Positions 44,201 through 53,602 of a stretch of 64,000 nt of DNA are shown one piece after another. Source of the DNA: Bdellovibrionales bacterium RIFOXYD12_FULL_39_22 (lineage in GTDB: Bacteria > Bdellovibrionota > Bacteriovoracia > Bacteriovoracales > Bacteriovoracaceae); NCBI GenBank assembly GCA_001770205.1, contig MEQL01000002.1, positions 1 to 64,000 on the forward strand, written 5' to 3'. The position numbers were made by a program, and so were the translations under genes. A model generated the notes under the pieces. That model saw nothing but the letters and a program-made list of their open reading frames with translations. It was not told the origin of the DNA and made no database searches. Within the stretch, counting starts at the first letter, position 1; each line of letters starts with the position of its first letter.

Positions 44201-45445
44201 ATGGATTTTTTTTCGAGATTTTTAATTCTGTTATTGTTGATCTTTTTTGTAATTAGTTGTGCCTCCATTCATCCAATAGAAAATAGCTGTGGTGGTTACC
44301 AAAATTTTTCCGGGCCTGAGCGAGAAGTTGCGCAAGGGCCATCTACAGAAGAAGCTGAGGCCTTGCCTGGAGATTTAGAAGAGGGAAGAAGAGATAGTGA
44401 ATCGGAAGATGAAGAAATCATCCCTCCTCAAATTACCTCCTTTGCCATTGAAAAAAATAAAGATGTTGAACGATGGATTGATTACTTCACAAAAGAGCAG
44501 GCCAATCGGGAGCGTTTTCAACGCTTTTTAAATCGTGGCCAGCGCTATAAAAAAGTAGTGCAAACGATTCTAAAAGAGAATGATCTTCCCCCGGAACTTT
44601 ATTATCTGGCCATGATTGAAAGTGGCTATGCTACCAACGCTTATTCTCGGGCCAGTGCGGTGGGCGCCTGGCAGTTTATGTCAGCAACCGGGAGGCGTTA
44701 CGATTTGGAAAGTAGTTATTACGTAGATGAAAGACGCGATCCTATTCGTTCTACCGAAGCGGCCGTAAAATATTTGACAGATTTGTATATGGCCTTTCAA
44801 TCTTGGCCCTTGGCCATTTCCGCTTACAATGCTGGCGAGTATAGAATCTTAGGGGCAATTATTAGAGGTAAAAGTCGCGATTTTTGGGAGTTAGCGGATA
44901 AAAAATTATTACCCATGGAAACTAGAAACTATGTTCCCAAATTTATGGCCGCAGTGTTAATCGGAGAAAATGCTAAAGAGTATGGTTTTGTGGCCGGAGA
45001 ACTAGAGGCGGATGAAGAGCGTGGAGAGTTTCCAAGTGTCTCGGCAGTAGAAGTTCCTTCTCCGGTATATTTAAAAGATATTGCCGCACTGGCCAGTATG
45101 CCAGTGGATATTTTAACAATGGCCAATCCTCATCTGACTCGAGGTATTACTCCGCCACATGTATCTGCTTATGAAATTTGGGTTCCCGCAGGCAGTGAGG
45201 AGCAGATAGAGAAGATCAAAGATCGTCTAGTGGAACTTAAAATTAAAAATGCTAAGCAGAAATTTTACTATCCACAGGAAAATAAGAATTATCACATAGT
45301 AAAGAAAGGTGATACCTTATCATCTATTGCGCGCAAATATCAGATGACAATTCGTCATTTGAAGGCATTAAATAATTTAAAAAGTAGTCGCATTATGGCC
45401 GGCCGCAAGTTGCGCATTTCGACTAAAAATTACAAGTCGAATTAA
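44201..45445 (+). CDS. mltD: membrane-bound lytic murein transglycosylase D (MltD-like) lipoprotein
   Basis: A peptidoglycan-cleaving enzyme making 1,6-anhydro-muropeptides. The N-terminus (MDFFSRFLILLLLIFFVISC) is a lipoprotein signal with Cys20. An acidic spacer (about 40-70) precedes the SLT domain (about 75-250): the catalytic Glu is in YLAMIESGYATNAYSRASAVGAW, followed by QFMSATGRRY and SAYNAGEYRI. The C-terminus carries one LysM domain (YHIVKKGDTLSSIARKYQMTIRHLKALN, ending AGRKLRIS), whereas E. coli MltD has two. ATG has AAAGGAG 8 nt upstream. It is 121 nt downstream of the large subtilase, and both may act on the envelope of self or prey. Confidence 0.9.
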   Translation: MDFFSRFLILLLLIFFVISCASIHPIENSCGGYQNFSGPEREVAQGPSTEEAEALPGDLEEGRRDSESEDEEIIPPQITSFAIEKNKDVERWIDYFTKEQANRERFQRFLNRGQRYKKVVQTILKENDLPPELYYLAMIESGYATNAYSRASAVGAWQFMSATGRRYDLESSYYVDERRDPIRSTEAAVKYLTDLYMAFQSWPLAISAYNAGEYRILGAIIRGKSRDFWELADKKLLPMETRNYVPKFMAAVLIGENAKEYGFVAGELEADEERGEFPSVSAVEVPSPVYLKDIAALASMPVDILTMANPHLTRGITPPHVSAYEIWVPAGSEEQIEKIKDRLVELKIKNAKQKFYYPQENKNYHIVKKGDTLSSIARKYQMTIRHLKALNNLKSSRIMAGRKLRISTKNYKSN

Positions 45446-45467
45446 TAACTTATTTAGCGCTTAAGGT

Positions 45468-45896
45468 TTATTTCTTGAATGCCGCTAGTTTTTCGAAGGA
45501 CGTTCCCTTTTTAATTTCCGCTTTTTCATTGTTTTGTTGCAAGGCCATTTCAAAATCATCCAAGATGGTTTTATTGGAGAGGGTAATTTTATAGGCCTTA
45601 TCGAGATTTAGAAGACTAATAGTAATAACACTCTCTTCTCCAGAGGTAGTTCGTTGAGTTGCTGCAATTTTTAAATAATCCAGGCCAAAGTAGTAATCAC
45701 CAAGCCATTTGGCCTTAAAAAAAACCAAACGAGAATCAGCTACAATAAGCAAACACTTTATTGGAGGGCCAATTTTTACCTGTTCGTCATCACCAGAAAC
45801 TGTTTCTATGTTGGCAAAATCTGAACTAATAATTCGTTCATCAAGGCGTAGAAATTTTTTCTTAAACTTCACCAAATCAGATGATTCATTATTCAT
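45468..45896 (-). CDS. small cytosolic protein, possible bacterial PH-like domain
   Basis: Not recognised with certainty. 142 aa, no signal peptide, with good ribosome site AGGAG (6 nt). The pattern of strands (IKCLLIVADSRLVFFKAK, DYYFGLDYLKIAATQRT, SVITISLLNLDKAYKITLSN) followed by a C-terminal helix resembles the small PH/GRAM-like folds of bacterial proteins that respond to envelope stress or bind lipid. It is downstream of the ChaN-like gene, 14 nt away, so both are one transcript. Confidence 0.45.
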   Translation of the reverse strand: MNNESSDLVKFKKKFLRLDERIISSDFANIETVSGDDEQVKIGPPIKCLLIVADSRLVFFKAKWLGDYYFGLDYLKIAATQRTTSGEESVITISLLNLDKAYKITLSNKTILDDFEMALQQNNEKAEIKKGTSFEKLAAFKK

Positions 45897-45910
45897 ATGC
45901 TGCTCCTAAA

Positions 45911-46786
45911 TTATTGTTGGACTAAATTTAGAAAAAAGACATAGTCGGCAACTGGCCCATATTGAGGATCATCAGATTTAAAATATTCGATATCCTCTGC
46001 GGTAAGCTCCGCACTATCGACGAATTTGATAGTTACAATTGGTAGTGACGAGAGGCGACGAAGTTGAGTAACATATCCATCGTTGTAGTCAGTATGAAAT
46101 GCTCCTACTACGGTAAAGTTAAGATCAAAATTTGTGGTAGCGACTATTTGCTCGGCCATTACACTATCGGTTAAGCATTGAGCATCATAGTATCTTTTGA
46201 GTTGCTCTTCAGTGACATGTCCGCGCATAGTATCGGCGAAACGAGTGTAATAATTTTCTCCTCCTAGTTCAAAATTGGCCGGAATATATTGCGGATCTAA
46301 TGCTTCAATACCAGAAGTGGTAACAATTTTTTTCAAGGCCCTCGGTAAGTTAAGGCCGATAAAATCGCCATCTTGTTTTTTGGTTTCCTGCATAATGCGC
46401 AAATAGGAGGCGTTATCTTCTGGTTTGGAGTCAGGGAAAATAATTTTTAAAAAGGCATTATCATCAAGTTCATTATTTTTATACTGAGAGAAAGCGTTTT
46501 GAATTATATTCTGATTGGTATAGTCAAGAAACTCCCATCCCACTGTAAAGTTCCCAACAGCATTTCGTTGCGCCACTACCGTCGCAATAACTTCCGCTTG
46601 GGCCTTTTGAATAACATCAGAGTAGTGATACTCGCCAAGAACTAGATGCATTTGAGATGGAAGATTGGCCAAAGTAGTAGGGTAATCGGTGAACATCTTA
46701 GTTTTGGTATCAAAAAGCAAGTTATCTCCTAAGGCAGAGAAGGTTAGTAGGGAGCTGAGAAATAGTGCCAAAAAAATTTTTAACAT
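45911..46786 (-). CDS. exported ChaN-like (haem-binding/EreA-like fold) protein
   Basis: A predicted exported protein of the ChaN family (PF04187). The signal peptide is MLKIFLALFLSSLLTFSALG. The family markers are HLVLGEYHYSD (GE-x-H), KAQAEVI (the following Gln-bearing helix), VGWEFLD (E-M/F-like strand) and the C-terminal NFTVVGAFHTDYNDGYVTQLRR, which aligns with the family's AGAGH motif. In Campylobacter ChaN the corresponding residues bind haem. No lipobox is present here, unlike ChaN. It has AGGAGG 4 nt upstream and a PQ-loop gene upstream. Role in iron acquisition is a guess. Confidence 0.7.
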   Translation of the reverse strand: MLKIFLALFLSSLLTFSALGDNLLFDTKTKMFTDYPTTLANLPSQMHLVLGEYHYSDVIQKAQAEVIATVVAQRNAVGNFTVGWEFLDYTNQNIIQNAFSQYKNNELDDNAFLKIIFPDSKPEDNASYLRIMQETKKQDGDFIGLNLPRALKKIVTTSGIEALDPQYIPANFELGGENYYTRFADTMRGHVTEEQLKRYYDAQCLTDSVMAEQIVATTNFDLNFTVVGAFHTDYNDGYVTQLRRLSSLPIVTIKFVDSAELTAEDIEYFKSDDPQYGPVADYVFFLNLVQQ

Positions 46787-46824
46787 AGACCCTCCTTTTT
46801 ATATATATCTTTTTACTATCCGAT

Positions 46825-47127
46825 TTATTCTAGTTGTCTGCGTGGTAAGATTTTATAGCGTACAATCACTATAAGTGCCAATATATTTCCTGCATAATTA
46901 ACAAGAAGTGGGCCATCAAGGCCATGTTGTAAAATTACGTAAATGGTCATTAAGACCTCTCCCAAAGACCAAGAGGTTAAAAACCAAGCAGAAAGGCCAT
47001 CAGCATTTCCTCTTTTCCAGCAATCAACGGCCTGTGGAATTCCACAGATGGCAAAAAAGAAACTAGCAAGCCATCCAATAATCTTGGTGGTAGTGAATTG
47101 ATTGGCCAAGGTTTCGCTTATATCCAT
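46825..47127 (-). CDS. small PQ-loop (SWEET/SemiSWEET-like) membrane protein
   Basis: A 100-aa protein with three predicted membrane helices. The PQ-loop reads FAICGIPQAVDCWKRGNADGLSAWF, which includes the conserved Pro-Gln pair and the NADGLS turn. Single PQ-loop bacterial proteins of this size form homodimeric SemiSWEET sugar transporters or related carriers of unknown substrate. ATG has GGGGGA upstream. The next gene in the same direction, the ChaN-like gene, begins 38 nt on. The substrate cannot be read from sequence. Confidence 0.8.
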   Translation of the reverse strand: MDISETLANQFTTTKIIGWLASFFFAICGIPQAVDCWKRGNADGLSAWFLTSWSLGEVLMTIYVILQHGLDGPLLVNYAGNILALIVIVRYKILPRRQLE

Positions 47128-47309
47128 AACAGTCCCCCTGAAAATAGATAGTGATAATGTACAAAATAGTTCAACTGTCCCCTGGGCAAATTTTCCTATC
47201 TTTTCACCAATTTTACCTAGGATTAAAGCAAGTTATACTATTACTAAAAATGCAGAGATTGTAAAACGTTTGAACTAATTTTTTTTCTTGATTTAAGAAA
47301 GGAGTCCTG

Positions 47310-48572
47310 GTGCGAGTTACTAAATTTTCTTTGAAGTATATTGTTTGGCAAATTTTGGTAGGGATATCAATTGCAATATCACTTATCGATGCTCCTTTGG
47401 CGTTTGTTTTAGATTTTCCGTTGAAACAGTCCACTCTTTTATTAGATGGAATAATGACTTCTATTTTTATTATAGATTTTTTTATTAACCATTTTTTTGG
47501 GCCAGAGGGAAAAAACAAAAAAAATCGGCTACGCTCTTCTGCCTTTTGGATAGATCTACTGGCCAGTATTCCCTTCGATTTGATTGCTTATTGGTTTAAT
47601 CTTCCTCATTGGTTGCGCATTCTTCGTTTGATAAGAGTTTTGCGAATGCTTAAATTTGTTCAGATGTTTGTGACGATTGGAAATTTGGCCATTATTCCGA
47701 GTGCGGTTAAAGCGGCGTTTGTTATTTCGGGGACGTTAATAACCATTAACGCTATTGGCTGTGGATGGCTTTGGATTTACCCTCCAGGAGAAGTAGATCA
47801 GGTGACTGCCTATATTAAGGCCATCTACTGGACGATTACCACTGTCGCAACAATTGGCTACGGTGATATAACGCCTTCTGATAATCTTGGCCGTATTTTT
47901 ACCATGTTTGTCATGGTTGGTGGGGTGGTGATGTACGGTATCGTTATTGGTAGTATTTCCAAAATGATTGAGGCCAGTAGTCGACATAAGGAGCAATCCA
48001 AAACCAAACTCAATGATTTACGACTTTTTGTAGAGCACTATGCGCTGCCTGAAGGATTAAGTAATGAAATTTTTAGCTTCTATGGCCACATTCTGACTAA
48101 ACGGTTGAGTGAAAATGATGAACAGATAATTGCAGAATTACCCATCGCATTGCAGCGAGATATAAAAACATATATGAATATGAAATTAATCAGCAATGTT
48201 CCGGCATTCAAGCTTTGTTCGATTGAATGTTTAAAGGATATTGCAAAATCCCTGCAACAGATGGCCTATTCACCAGGAGAAAAGATTATTACGACTGGAG
48301 ATATTGGTAGCGAGATGTTTATTATTGGCCATGGCTCAGTGGAAGTTTTTGTAGGCAGCAATAGTGTTGCTAATTTAAAAAGCGGCCAGTTTTTTGGAGA
48401 AATTGCTTTACTTGAAGAGGTAAAACGTACTGCCGATGTAGTGTCACAGACCTATTGTGACTTATATAAACTATCCAAAGACAATTTTTTAAATTTGATA
48501 AAAAAATATCCAGAGCTTTTAAAGAATATGGAAAAGTTTATGGCAAAAAAACTATCAGCACTGAAAGAGTAA
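47310..48572 (+). CDS. cyclic-nucleotide-gated potassium channel with voltage-sensor-like domain
   Basis: A six-transmembrane ion channel. S4-like segment LPHWLRILRLIRVLRMLKFVQMF (about residues 88-110) has Arg at every third position. The pore helix and filter are TTVATIGYGDITP (about 177-189), the potassium-selective TxGYGD signature. After S6 comes a linker and a cyclic-nucleotide-binding domain (about 295-400): KIITTGDIGSEMFIIGHGSVEVFV, and the phosphate-binding cassette FFGEIALLEEVKRTADV with its Arg. The start is GTG with GGAG 5 nt upstream; no in-frame ATG fits better. The inner membrane is the likely site. Two small membrane genes follow closely, 17 and 11 nt apart. Confidence 0.92.
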   Translation: MRVTKFSLKYIVWQILVGISIAISLIDAPLAFVLDFPLKQSTLLLDGIMTSIFIIDFFINHFFGPEGKNKKNRLRSSAFWIDLLASIPFDLIAYWFNLPHWLRILRLIRVLRMLKFVQMFVTIGNLAIIPSAVKAAFVISGTLITINAIGCGWLWIYPPGEVDQVTAYIKAIYWTITTVATIGYGDITPSDNLGRIFTMFVMVGGVVMYGIVIGSISKMIEASSRHKEQSKTKLNDLRLFVEHYALPEGLSNEIFSFYGHILTKRLSENDEQIIAELPIALQRDIKTYMNMKLISNVPAFKLCSIECLKDIAKSLQQMAYSPGEKIITTGDIGSEMFIIGHGSVEVFVGSNSVANLKSGQFFGEIALLEEVKRTADVVSQTYCDLYKLSKDNFLNLIKKYPELLKNMEKFMAKKLSALKE

Positions 48573-48589
48573 AAAGGAGATGGCGTTTT

Positions 48590-49504
48590 ATGATGGATAA
48601 AGTGCGACAACCAAAGTTTTTGTGGTGGTGCTATGAGGTAGTGCTCTTTATCTATTTGATCTGGTCAGTTGTTAAAATTACCCTAGACTCTATTTATTCT
48701 TTTGAAAAAATTTTGATACTTCTTTCTCTTTTCAAAATTACTCCGATTATACTTTTATTTTTCTTTTTACTTCTCGGAAAACGCCGAGCTAATTTTATTT
48801 GGAAGGCCATTGCTATTGTTTATTCAATATTGCTACTGCTGTTACCACTTCATGTTGTTACCATTGGAAAGTTTTTATTTCCCGAAGCAAGTAGCTCGCT
48901 AAATGTTATTAGTGAGAATTTAGATTTAATGTGGGTGGCGGCAGAAAGAGTGCTGATTTTACCGGCCTTATTGCTCATAATTTATTACTCCTTTTCTAAA
49001 AAAGATTCAGAACTATTTATGCAAGAAATTCTTGAAAATTTAAAAGGGAAGGCAGCTAAAATATTTTTGGCAATTGTACTTTTATCTTTGACAGTCTCTC
49101 TTCCTTTGCTAATCAGCTATCATGTAAAAGAAAAGGCCTTTGCTATGGCCAATCCCGAGATCCACTATCCTCTACGAAAATTTATTTTAGATTGCAGTAG
49201 TGGAGAGAGTCAGAAATTTGTAAATGAAGAGCAATACAAGGCCGCTTTTGGCATGGATAGTAAGACTTTTTTACAATTTGTTGTTGCCGCCTGTGATTGT
49301 CTGTCAGATGGTGTGGCGCAAGCACGATTATTCGAAAATAGTAAACAGGATGATAGGCCATTATCCGCGCCAGAACAATTTTTAAATCGTAGTCGTCAGT
49401 TAGGTGAATTTTATAATTCTAAAAATGGACAAATTATGATCATGAGTTGTTTGGAGAAAAATGGCATGCGCCAAGATATTCAATGGCCATTGCCAACTAA
49501 CTAG
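48590..49504 (+). CDS. inner-membrane protein of unknown function linked to the channel gene
   Basis: Not recognised. 304 aa with about five hydrophobic helices in the first 190 residues (for example WWCYEVVLFIYLIWSVVKI and ILILLSLFKITPIILLFFFLL), followed by a soluble C-terminal region of about 110 residues containing CSSGESQKFV and VVAACDCLSDGV, which may hold a disulphide or thiol pair. It starts 17 nt after the channel gene with its own AAGGAG site. No homologous motif is visible. Co-transcription suggests a partner or modulator of the channel; alternatives include an unrelated membrane enzyme. Confidence 0.55.
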   Translation: MMDKVRQPKFLWWCYEVVLFIYLIWSVVKITLDSIYSFEKILILLSLFKITPIILLFFFLLLGKRRANFIWKAIAIVYSILLLLLPLHVVTIGKFLFPEASSSLNVISENLDLMWVAAERVLILPALLLIIYYSFSKKDSELFMQEILENLKGKAAKIFLAIVLLSLTVSLPLLISYHVKEKAFAMANPEIHYPLRKFILDCSSGESQKFVNEEQYKAAFGMDSKTFLQFVVAACDCLSDGVAQARLFENSKQDDRPLSAPEQFLNRSRQLGEFYNSKNGQIMIMSCLEKNGMRQDIQWPLPTN

Positions 49505-49515
49505 GAGATTCCAAC

Positions 49516-49845
49516 ATGGGCCGATTAGCAGAGCTGTTCGTGGAATTTAAAAAGATTGATTGGAAAAAATATCGACACTCTATTCGGCGTTGGCATGTGG
49601 AGATGTTTTTGTTATCAATTTTACTTTTTCCTATCATAGCCTTTGTGTTTTGGATTCAGCAAGATACAACAATGATTTTGGGCCCGCAAATTACCGCAAA
49701 GGCCGTTTTTGCCATGGCCGTTGGGGTTATATCCTTGGCCATTTGGGTGTTAGGTATTTCTGTTATAATCGTAAATCTTTTGCGAGAAATTTTAATTGAG
49801 ATAATTGATTTTAAAAAATCTCAACGCGATGAGAATAAGCAGTAA
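49516..49845 (+). CDS. small two-helix membrane protein of unknown function
   Basis: Not recognised. 109 aa with two predicted membrane helices (MFLLSILLFPIIAFVFWI and AMAVGVISLAIWVLGISVIIVNLL), a charged N-terminus (EFKKIDWKKYRHSIRRW) and a charged C-terminal tail. AGGAG precedes the ATG by 8 nt. It is the third gene of the channel operon, 11 nt after the previous stop. It converges on the ABC permease gene with only 4 nt between their stops. Confidence 0.55.
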   Translation: MGRLAELFVEFKKIDWKKYRHSIRRWHVEMFLLSILLFPIIAFVFWIQQDTTMILGPQITAKAVFAMAVGVISLAIWVLGISVIIVNLLREILIEIIDFKKSQRDENKQ

Positions 49846-49849
49846 TAGT

Positions 49850-50692
49850 TTATTTTTCTTGAGCAGAAAAAATCTTATAATTTATAAAAATTAACAGCGC
49901 CGTACTGAGTAAAAAATGGGTTGCTTCCAGCGGATAATTTAGTGGAGGTAGGGAGTCTTTTAGAATTCCACTGGCGATGTTATTTATTGTGCCGGCCCGA
50001 GGTAAAAGAAAATGGGGAATTATCCCTAGTGTTTTTAACATTCCCATCTCTGAGAAAATTTCGGATATTGAGATAGTAGCAAAGGAGCTATTGGCGATAG
50101 AAGCAACCCACATGGTGAACATGGTAGCAATAAGTGCTAAACTTCTATTTAAAAAAGAAGAAATTAGCATTGCACAAAGGATGTAGGTAAAAATGGCCAA
50201 AGTGGTAACAGGAAAAGAGAGAAAGAGAGGATAGTCCAACTCGATTTTGCTAGAGAATAGTGCAAAGATTATAATTCCCAACAGCATGGATGCTATATAG
50301 TAACCCACTACAATAAGCCACGTTCCGACTACTCTTCCCAGCAAATAATCTAGTTTGTGAATAGGCAAGGCCAATATTTGATAAAGTGCCCCATGCTCAC
50401 GATCGCTTTGAATGGCCCCCACTCCAATGATGGTGGCCAGTAGTCCATTCCAGAAATTAATCATGGTATAGAAAACAGAAAATTTGCTACCAAAAAAAGT
50501 GTCAATTGGACTAGCTCCACCAGTGGCCGTCATATCACTGGTTTTTAGATAAAGATAATCTAGGGAGCCATTAATTATAAAAATAATTATAACAGTGAAA
50601 ATTGCCAACCCGATTAAAGTTTTATTGCGTAGTTCTTTGAGAATAGTATTTTGCGCAATCACCCAACTATTTTGTATTCGCTTTGTGTTCAT
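49850..50692 (-). CDS. ABC-2 type exporter permease
   Basis: 280 aa, six predicted membrane helices, a short cytoplasmic N-terminus (NTKRIQNSWVIAQNTILKELRNKTLIG) typical of ABC-2/NosY-like permeases. The stretch SDREHGALYQILALPIHKLDYLLGRVVGTWLI is the family's cytoplasmic loop (EREhgTL-L-LP-pis-r), where the E of ER is D-R-E here. It pairs with the ATPase gene, which ends 16 nt upstream. A GGAG lies 8 nt upstream of the ATG. The cargo (lipid, polysaccharide, copper-related NosY-type) is unknown. Confidence 0.8.
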   Translation of the reverse strand: MNTKRIQNSWVIAQNTILKELRNKTLIGLAIFTVIIIFIINGSLDYLYLKTSDMTATGGASPIDTFFGSKFSVFYTMINFWNGLLATIIGVGAIQSDREHGALYQILALPIHKLDYLLGRVVGTWLIVVGYYIASMLLGIIIFALFSSKIELDYPLFLSFPVTTLAIFTYILCAMLISSFLNRSLALIATMFTMWVASIANSSFATISISEIFSEMGMLKTLGIIPHFLLPRAGTINNIASGILKDSLPPLNYPLEATHFLLSTALLIFINYKIFSAQEK

Positions 50693-50708
50693 ATAAAAAT
50701 CTCCAGCG

Positions 50709-51416
50709 CTATTTTTTTATCAGATTATAAAAATAGTCTTCAAGTCCACCGCGACTTTTTACATCGCTAATAGAAATTTGTTCTAAAAGAACTCCGTTGT
50801 TAATAATGCCTACTTCATCACACATCTGTTCAATCTCCGAGAGAATATGAGAATTGATAAAGATGGTTTTTCCTGCGGCCGTGAGACTGGCCAGTAGTAT
50901 TTTTAAATCTTTTATGCCAATAGGATCAAGTCCATAGAAAGGCTCATCAATTAAGAAAAGATCAATTTCTCCAATGAAAAGGGAAGCAATGCCCACTCGT
51001 TGCAGTTGGCCTTTTGATAGTTGATTAAGCTTTCGATCTTTAAGTGCGGTAATATCTAATTTGGCCATGGCCGCTTCTATGGCCTTGGAATAATCTGTCT
51101 CGGGCATCTGGCGAAAGTTACAGTAAAACTTTAAAGTGTTGTATACAGTATAATAGGGGTAAAAAGAAAATTTCTCAGAAAGAAACGCCACTTTGCGGCG
51201 AGAGATGGGATCGGCCTTATCTATGGAAAAAATTTTAAATTGTCCAGCATCGACAGGGACTAGATCTAGCAACCCTTTAAGGAAGGTGGTCTTGCCGGCA
51301 CCGTTGGGGCCAATTAGTCCAAAACAGCTTCCCTTTTTAACTGAAAGAGAAAGGCCCAAAATTGCTTTCGTGCGCCCATAATTTTTAAAAATGCCTGTTG
51401 CCTCAATTGCATACAT
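50709..51416 (-). CDS. ABC transporter ATP-binding protein
   Basis: 235 aa. Walker A GPNGAGKTTFLKGLL (about 36-50), Q-loop region (AFLSEKFSFYPYYTV), signature LSKGQLQRV (about 134-142, where the usual S-G is S-K-G), Walker B DLFLIDEPFYGLDP and the His switch INSHILSEIEQMCDE. The pair with the permease forms a complete minimal ABC-2 exporter without a substrate-binding protein. It is followed in the same direction by the permease; upstream lies the B12-radical SAM gene, 91 nt away. Confidence 0.93.
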   Translation of the reverse strand: MYAIEATGIFKNYGRTKAILGLSLSVKKGSCFGLIGPNGAGKTTFLKGLLDLVPVDAGQFKIFSIDKADPISRRKVAFLSEKFSFYPYYTVYNTLKFYCNFRQMPETDYSKAIEAAMAKLDITALKDRKLNQLSKGQLQRVGIASLFIGEIDLFLIDEPFYGLDPIGIKDLKILLASLTAAGKTIFINSHILSEIEQMCDEVGIINNGVLLEQISISDVKSRGGLEDYFYNLIKK

Positions 51417-51507
51417 GAATCTTTATCCTTCGAGCAGCTGCCCGGTAAAGGGAGATAGTTGTTTACAGAATTTATTATATTCTTGTCAGATAGTATATGA
51501 AATTTAT

Positions 51508-53499
51508 TCAAAGTTTCTTTTGCCAACGCATAAAATAACGAAAGCTGTGCAAAGCAGTTGGAACTTTATCGCGAATATAATCAGAAGGCCGGAGGGCCCC
51601 TTGCAGATAGTTGGCCAGTAAATAATCCCACTGTTCTTCAGAGTCAGAAATTTTTTGGGTGGAGAAATGGGCCCGAGAATTTTTTAGTTTGGGCCATTTG
51701 GCCGCAAAAATACGTTGGCCATATTTTAAGATATATAAAAAGGAGTGATGAGTGGAGATTGCACCGGCCCAGGGATAATGATCTAGATGATTTTGGGAGG
51801 AGAGCTGATCTATTTTCTTATCGATTAACTGCTGTGCCTTGTCGTCCAAAGAGAGAGAGTCGTTTGCTGCGATATGAAGCGGAAAGAGATGAAAAATATC
51901 TCCTTGGGTGTAGTAAATTTTTTCAACTCCAAATTTTGTAGGATTGCAGGCGATAGGTGATCTGGGGGTTGGATTAAAGTTGCCGACAATAAACTGATCA
52001 ATCTGCTTATGATTGTCGGCCAATATTTTTATTGTTTTTTTTATATCCTGCAAATTTTCTTGTGGGTGATTTAGAAAAGTCATCCAGGCAGTAGAGATAC
52101 CGGCCTGATGAAAGTTGGCATTAATTTTTTCGATCAAGTGAGGAGTAATTCCTTTGTCCATTAGTTGCAAAATTTTTTCAGAACCACTTTCCACTCCAAA
52201 GGCCACCGCTCGCAGGCCACTTTTATAGAGCAATTGACAATTTTTTAAAGTGTAATTTGCTTCAATGCGAAGATCGGTAGACCAAAAAATTTTAATTTTA
52301 CGTTTGATAAGTTCTGCTGCTAGGGCCAATGCGTATTTAGGGGAAAGAACATCACAGGAAAAATAGAAATTGCTCGTAGCAAAGTTTTTTTGCATAGACT
52401 GCAAATCGGCGGCGGCCTGCTCTATAGGAATTTCGCGATAGCGATGCTTCCCGGACTGATTAAAACCATACCCACAAAAAGAACATCTATTCCAGTAGCA
52501 TCCCCGGGTGGGCGCATAAAGCAGCATAGGAGATGGTGCCAGATAGTTAGACAAATCTAGATCAGAGTAATCAGGAGGAGCGGTACTAGTTTTAAGATCA
52601 AAAACTTTGCAGGGGCCATGGAGTATCGTTTGATCGGAATTACTAGCGAAAAATATATTGGGGATTTTTTCCAATTCATAATCAGTTGGACGGCCGCCAT
52701 GAGTAGCAATGAGAGGGAGTAGTTGGGCCAGAGACTCTTCGCCTTCTTGCAGACAAAAGGCATCAACATAAGTAAAAAGTTTGCGGGCCTCATGGGCCGT
52801 TAATTCATGTGCCACGAGATCGGCAGTCGCTCCTCCGAGCATGATAAAACAATTGGGAAGTTGCTTTTTGATTAATTTTGCTAGATAAAAAGTTTCAGGA
52901 AGTTGAGAGATAAAAGTTAAAGATATTCCAATAAATTGTTGATTAGCAGGAATTTGCGCTAATTTTTGCTGATACCACAGATCCAGAGGACTTTTTTTAT
53001 GAGAAATGTAGTGGCCAAGTAGCTCAAAATCCCACGGAGCTACCAGATGGTCGGCGCGATTGAAGCTAAAGCGAAAGGGAAAAAAAGTTGCTTCCATTAT
53101 TTGAAAAAGAACTTCTAGCCGGTCGCGTTGTTTTAAGTAATTTTGTTTTTCATAAAAAGCTTGGCCACTTTTTAACAAAGATAAGGCCGCAGAAAAGTCT
53201 AGTTCGCAGAGCGGTATTGCTTGTAAGATACGATGATACTCCAGTTTCTCAAACATCGAAATCTTCGTTTTGCTTGTTTGTTTTTTATTTAGCTGGCGAG
53301 CGCGTTTTTGTAGAGTGCCTTTCCATTCCAGGATAGTTTTTTTGCTTGTTAGATATGTCAACATTTCCGCATTAAAGTCTTGGATAGATATATTAATCTT
53401 TTTGCTTTGCAAATATCCTTTGATTGTGGGCAAGCTCACATAGGGCCAAGTGGGATCAGCGAAAGGTGGATAAATTAAAAGAGGAGTTGATAATTGCAT
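51508..53499 (-). CDS. radical SAM enzyme with B12-binding-like N-terminal domain
   Basis: 663 aa. The N-terminal half includes a cobalamin-binding-like region (WPYVSLPTIKGYLQSKKINISIQDFN near the start; LPNCFIMLGGATADLV about 225-240). The radical SAM motif is CYWNRCSFC (C-x3-W-x-x-C-x2-C style, about 332-341), followed by a TIM-barrel with GLRAVAFGVESGSEKILQLMDKGI, the SAM-binding GES-like strand. No D-H-x-x-G B12 motif is obvious, so cobalamin use is not certain. The C-terminus (about 570-663) is an extra helical domain. It could methylate or rearrange an unactivated carbon; substrate unknown. No biosynthetic cluster surrounds it. Confidence 0.82.
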   Translation of the reverse strand: MQLSTPLLIYPPFADPTWPYVSLPTIKGYLQSKKINISIQDFNAEMLTYLTSKKTILEWKGTLQKRARQLNKKQTSKTKISMFEKLEYHRILQAIPLCELDFSAALSLLKSGQAFYEKQNYLKQRDRLEVLFQIMEATFFPFRFSFNRADHLVAPWDFELLGHYISHKKSPLDLWYQQKLAQIPANQQFIGISLTFISQLPETFYLAKLIKKQLPNCFIMLGGATADLVAHELTAHEARKLFTYVDAFCLQEGEESLAQLLPLIATHGGRPTDYELEKIPNIFFASNSDQTILHGPCKVFDLKTSTAPPDYSDLDLSNYLAPSPMLLYAPTRGCYWNRCSFCGYGFNQSGKHRYREIPIEQAAADLQSMQKNFATSNFYFSCDVLSPKYALALAAELIKRKIKIFWSTDLRIEANYTLKNCQLLYKSGLRAVAFGVESGSEKILQLMDKGITPHLIEKINANFHQAGISTAWMTFLNHPQENLQDIKKTIKILADNHKQIDQFIVGNFNPTPRSPIACNPTKFGVEKIYYTQGDIFHLFPLHIAANDSLSLDDKAQQLIDKKIDQLSSQNHLDHYPWAGAISTHHSFLYILKYGQRIFAAKWPKLKNSRAHFSTQKISDSEEQWDYLLANYLQGALRPSDYIRDKVPTALHSFRYFMRWQKKL

Positions 53500-53602
53500 T
53501 TATTTCATTTTCTATATTTTTATTTTGATTAAATCAATAGTTCAGTATTACTATCAAAGTAATAAACAACATACAACAAGATGGCCTTGAGGTAGTTTTT
53601 TC

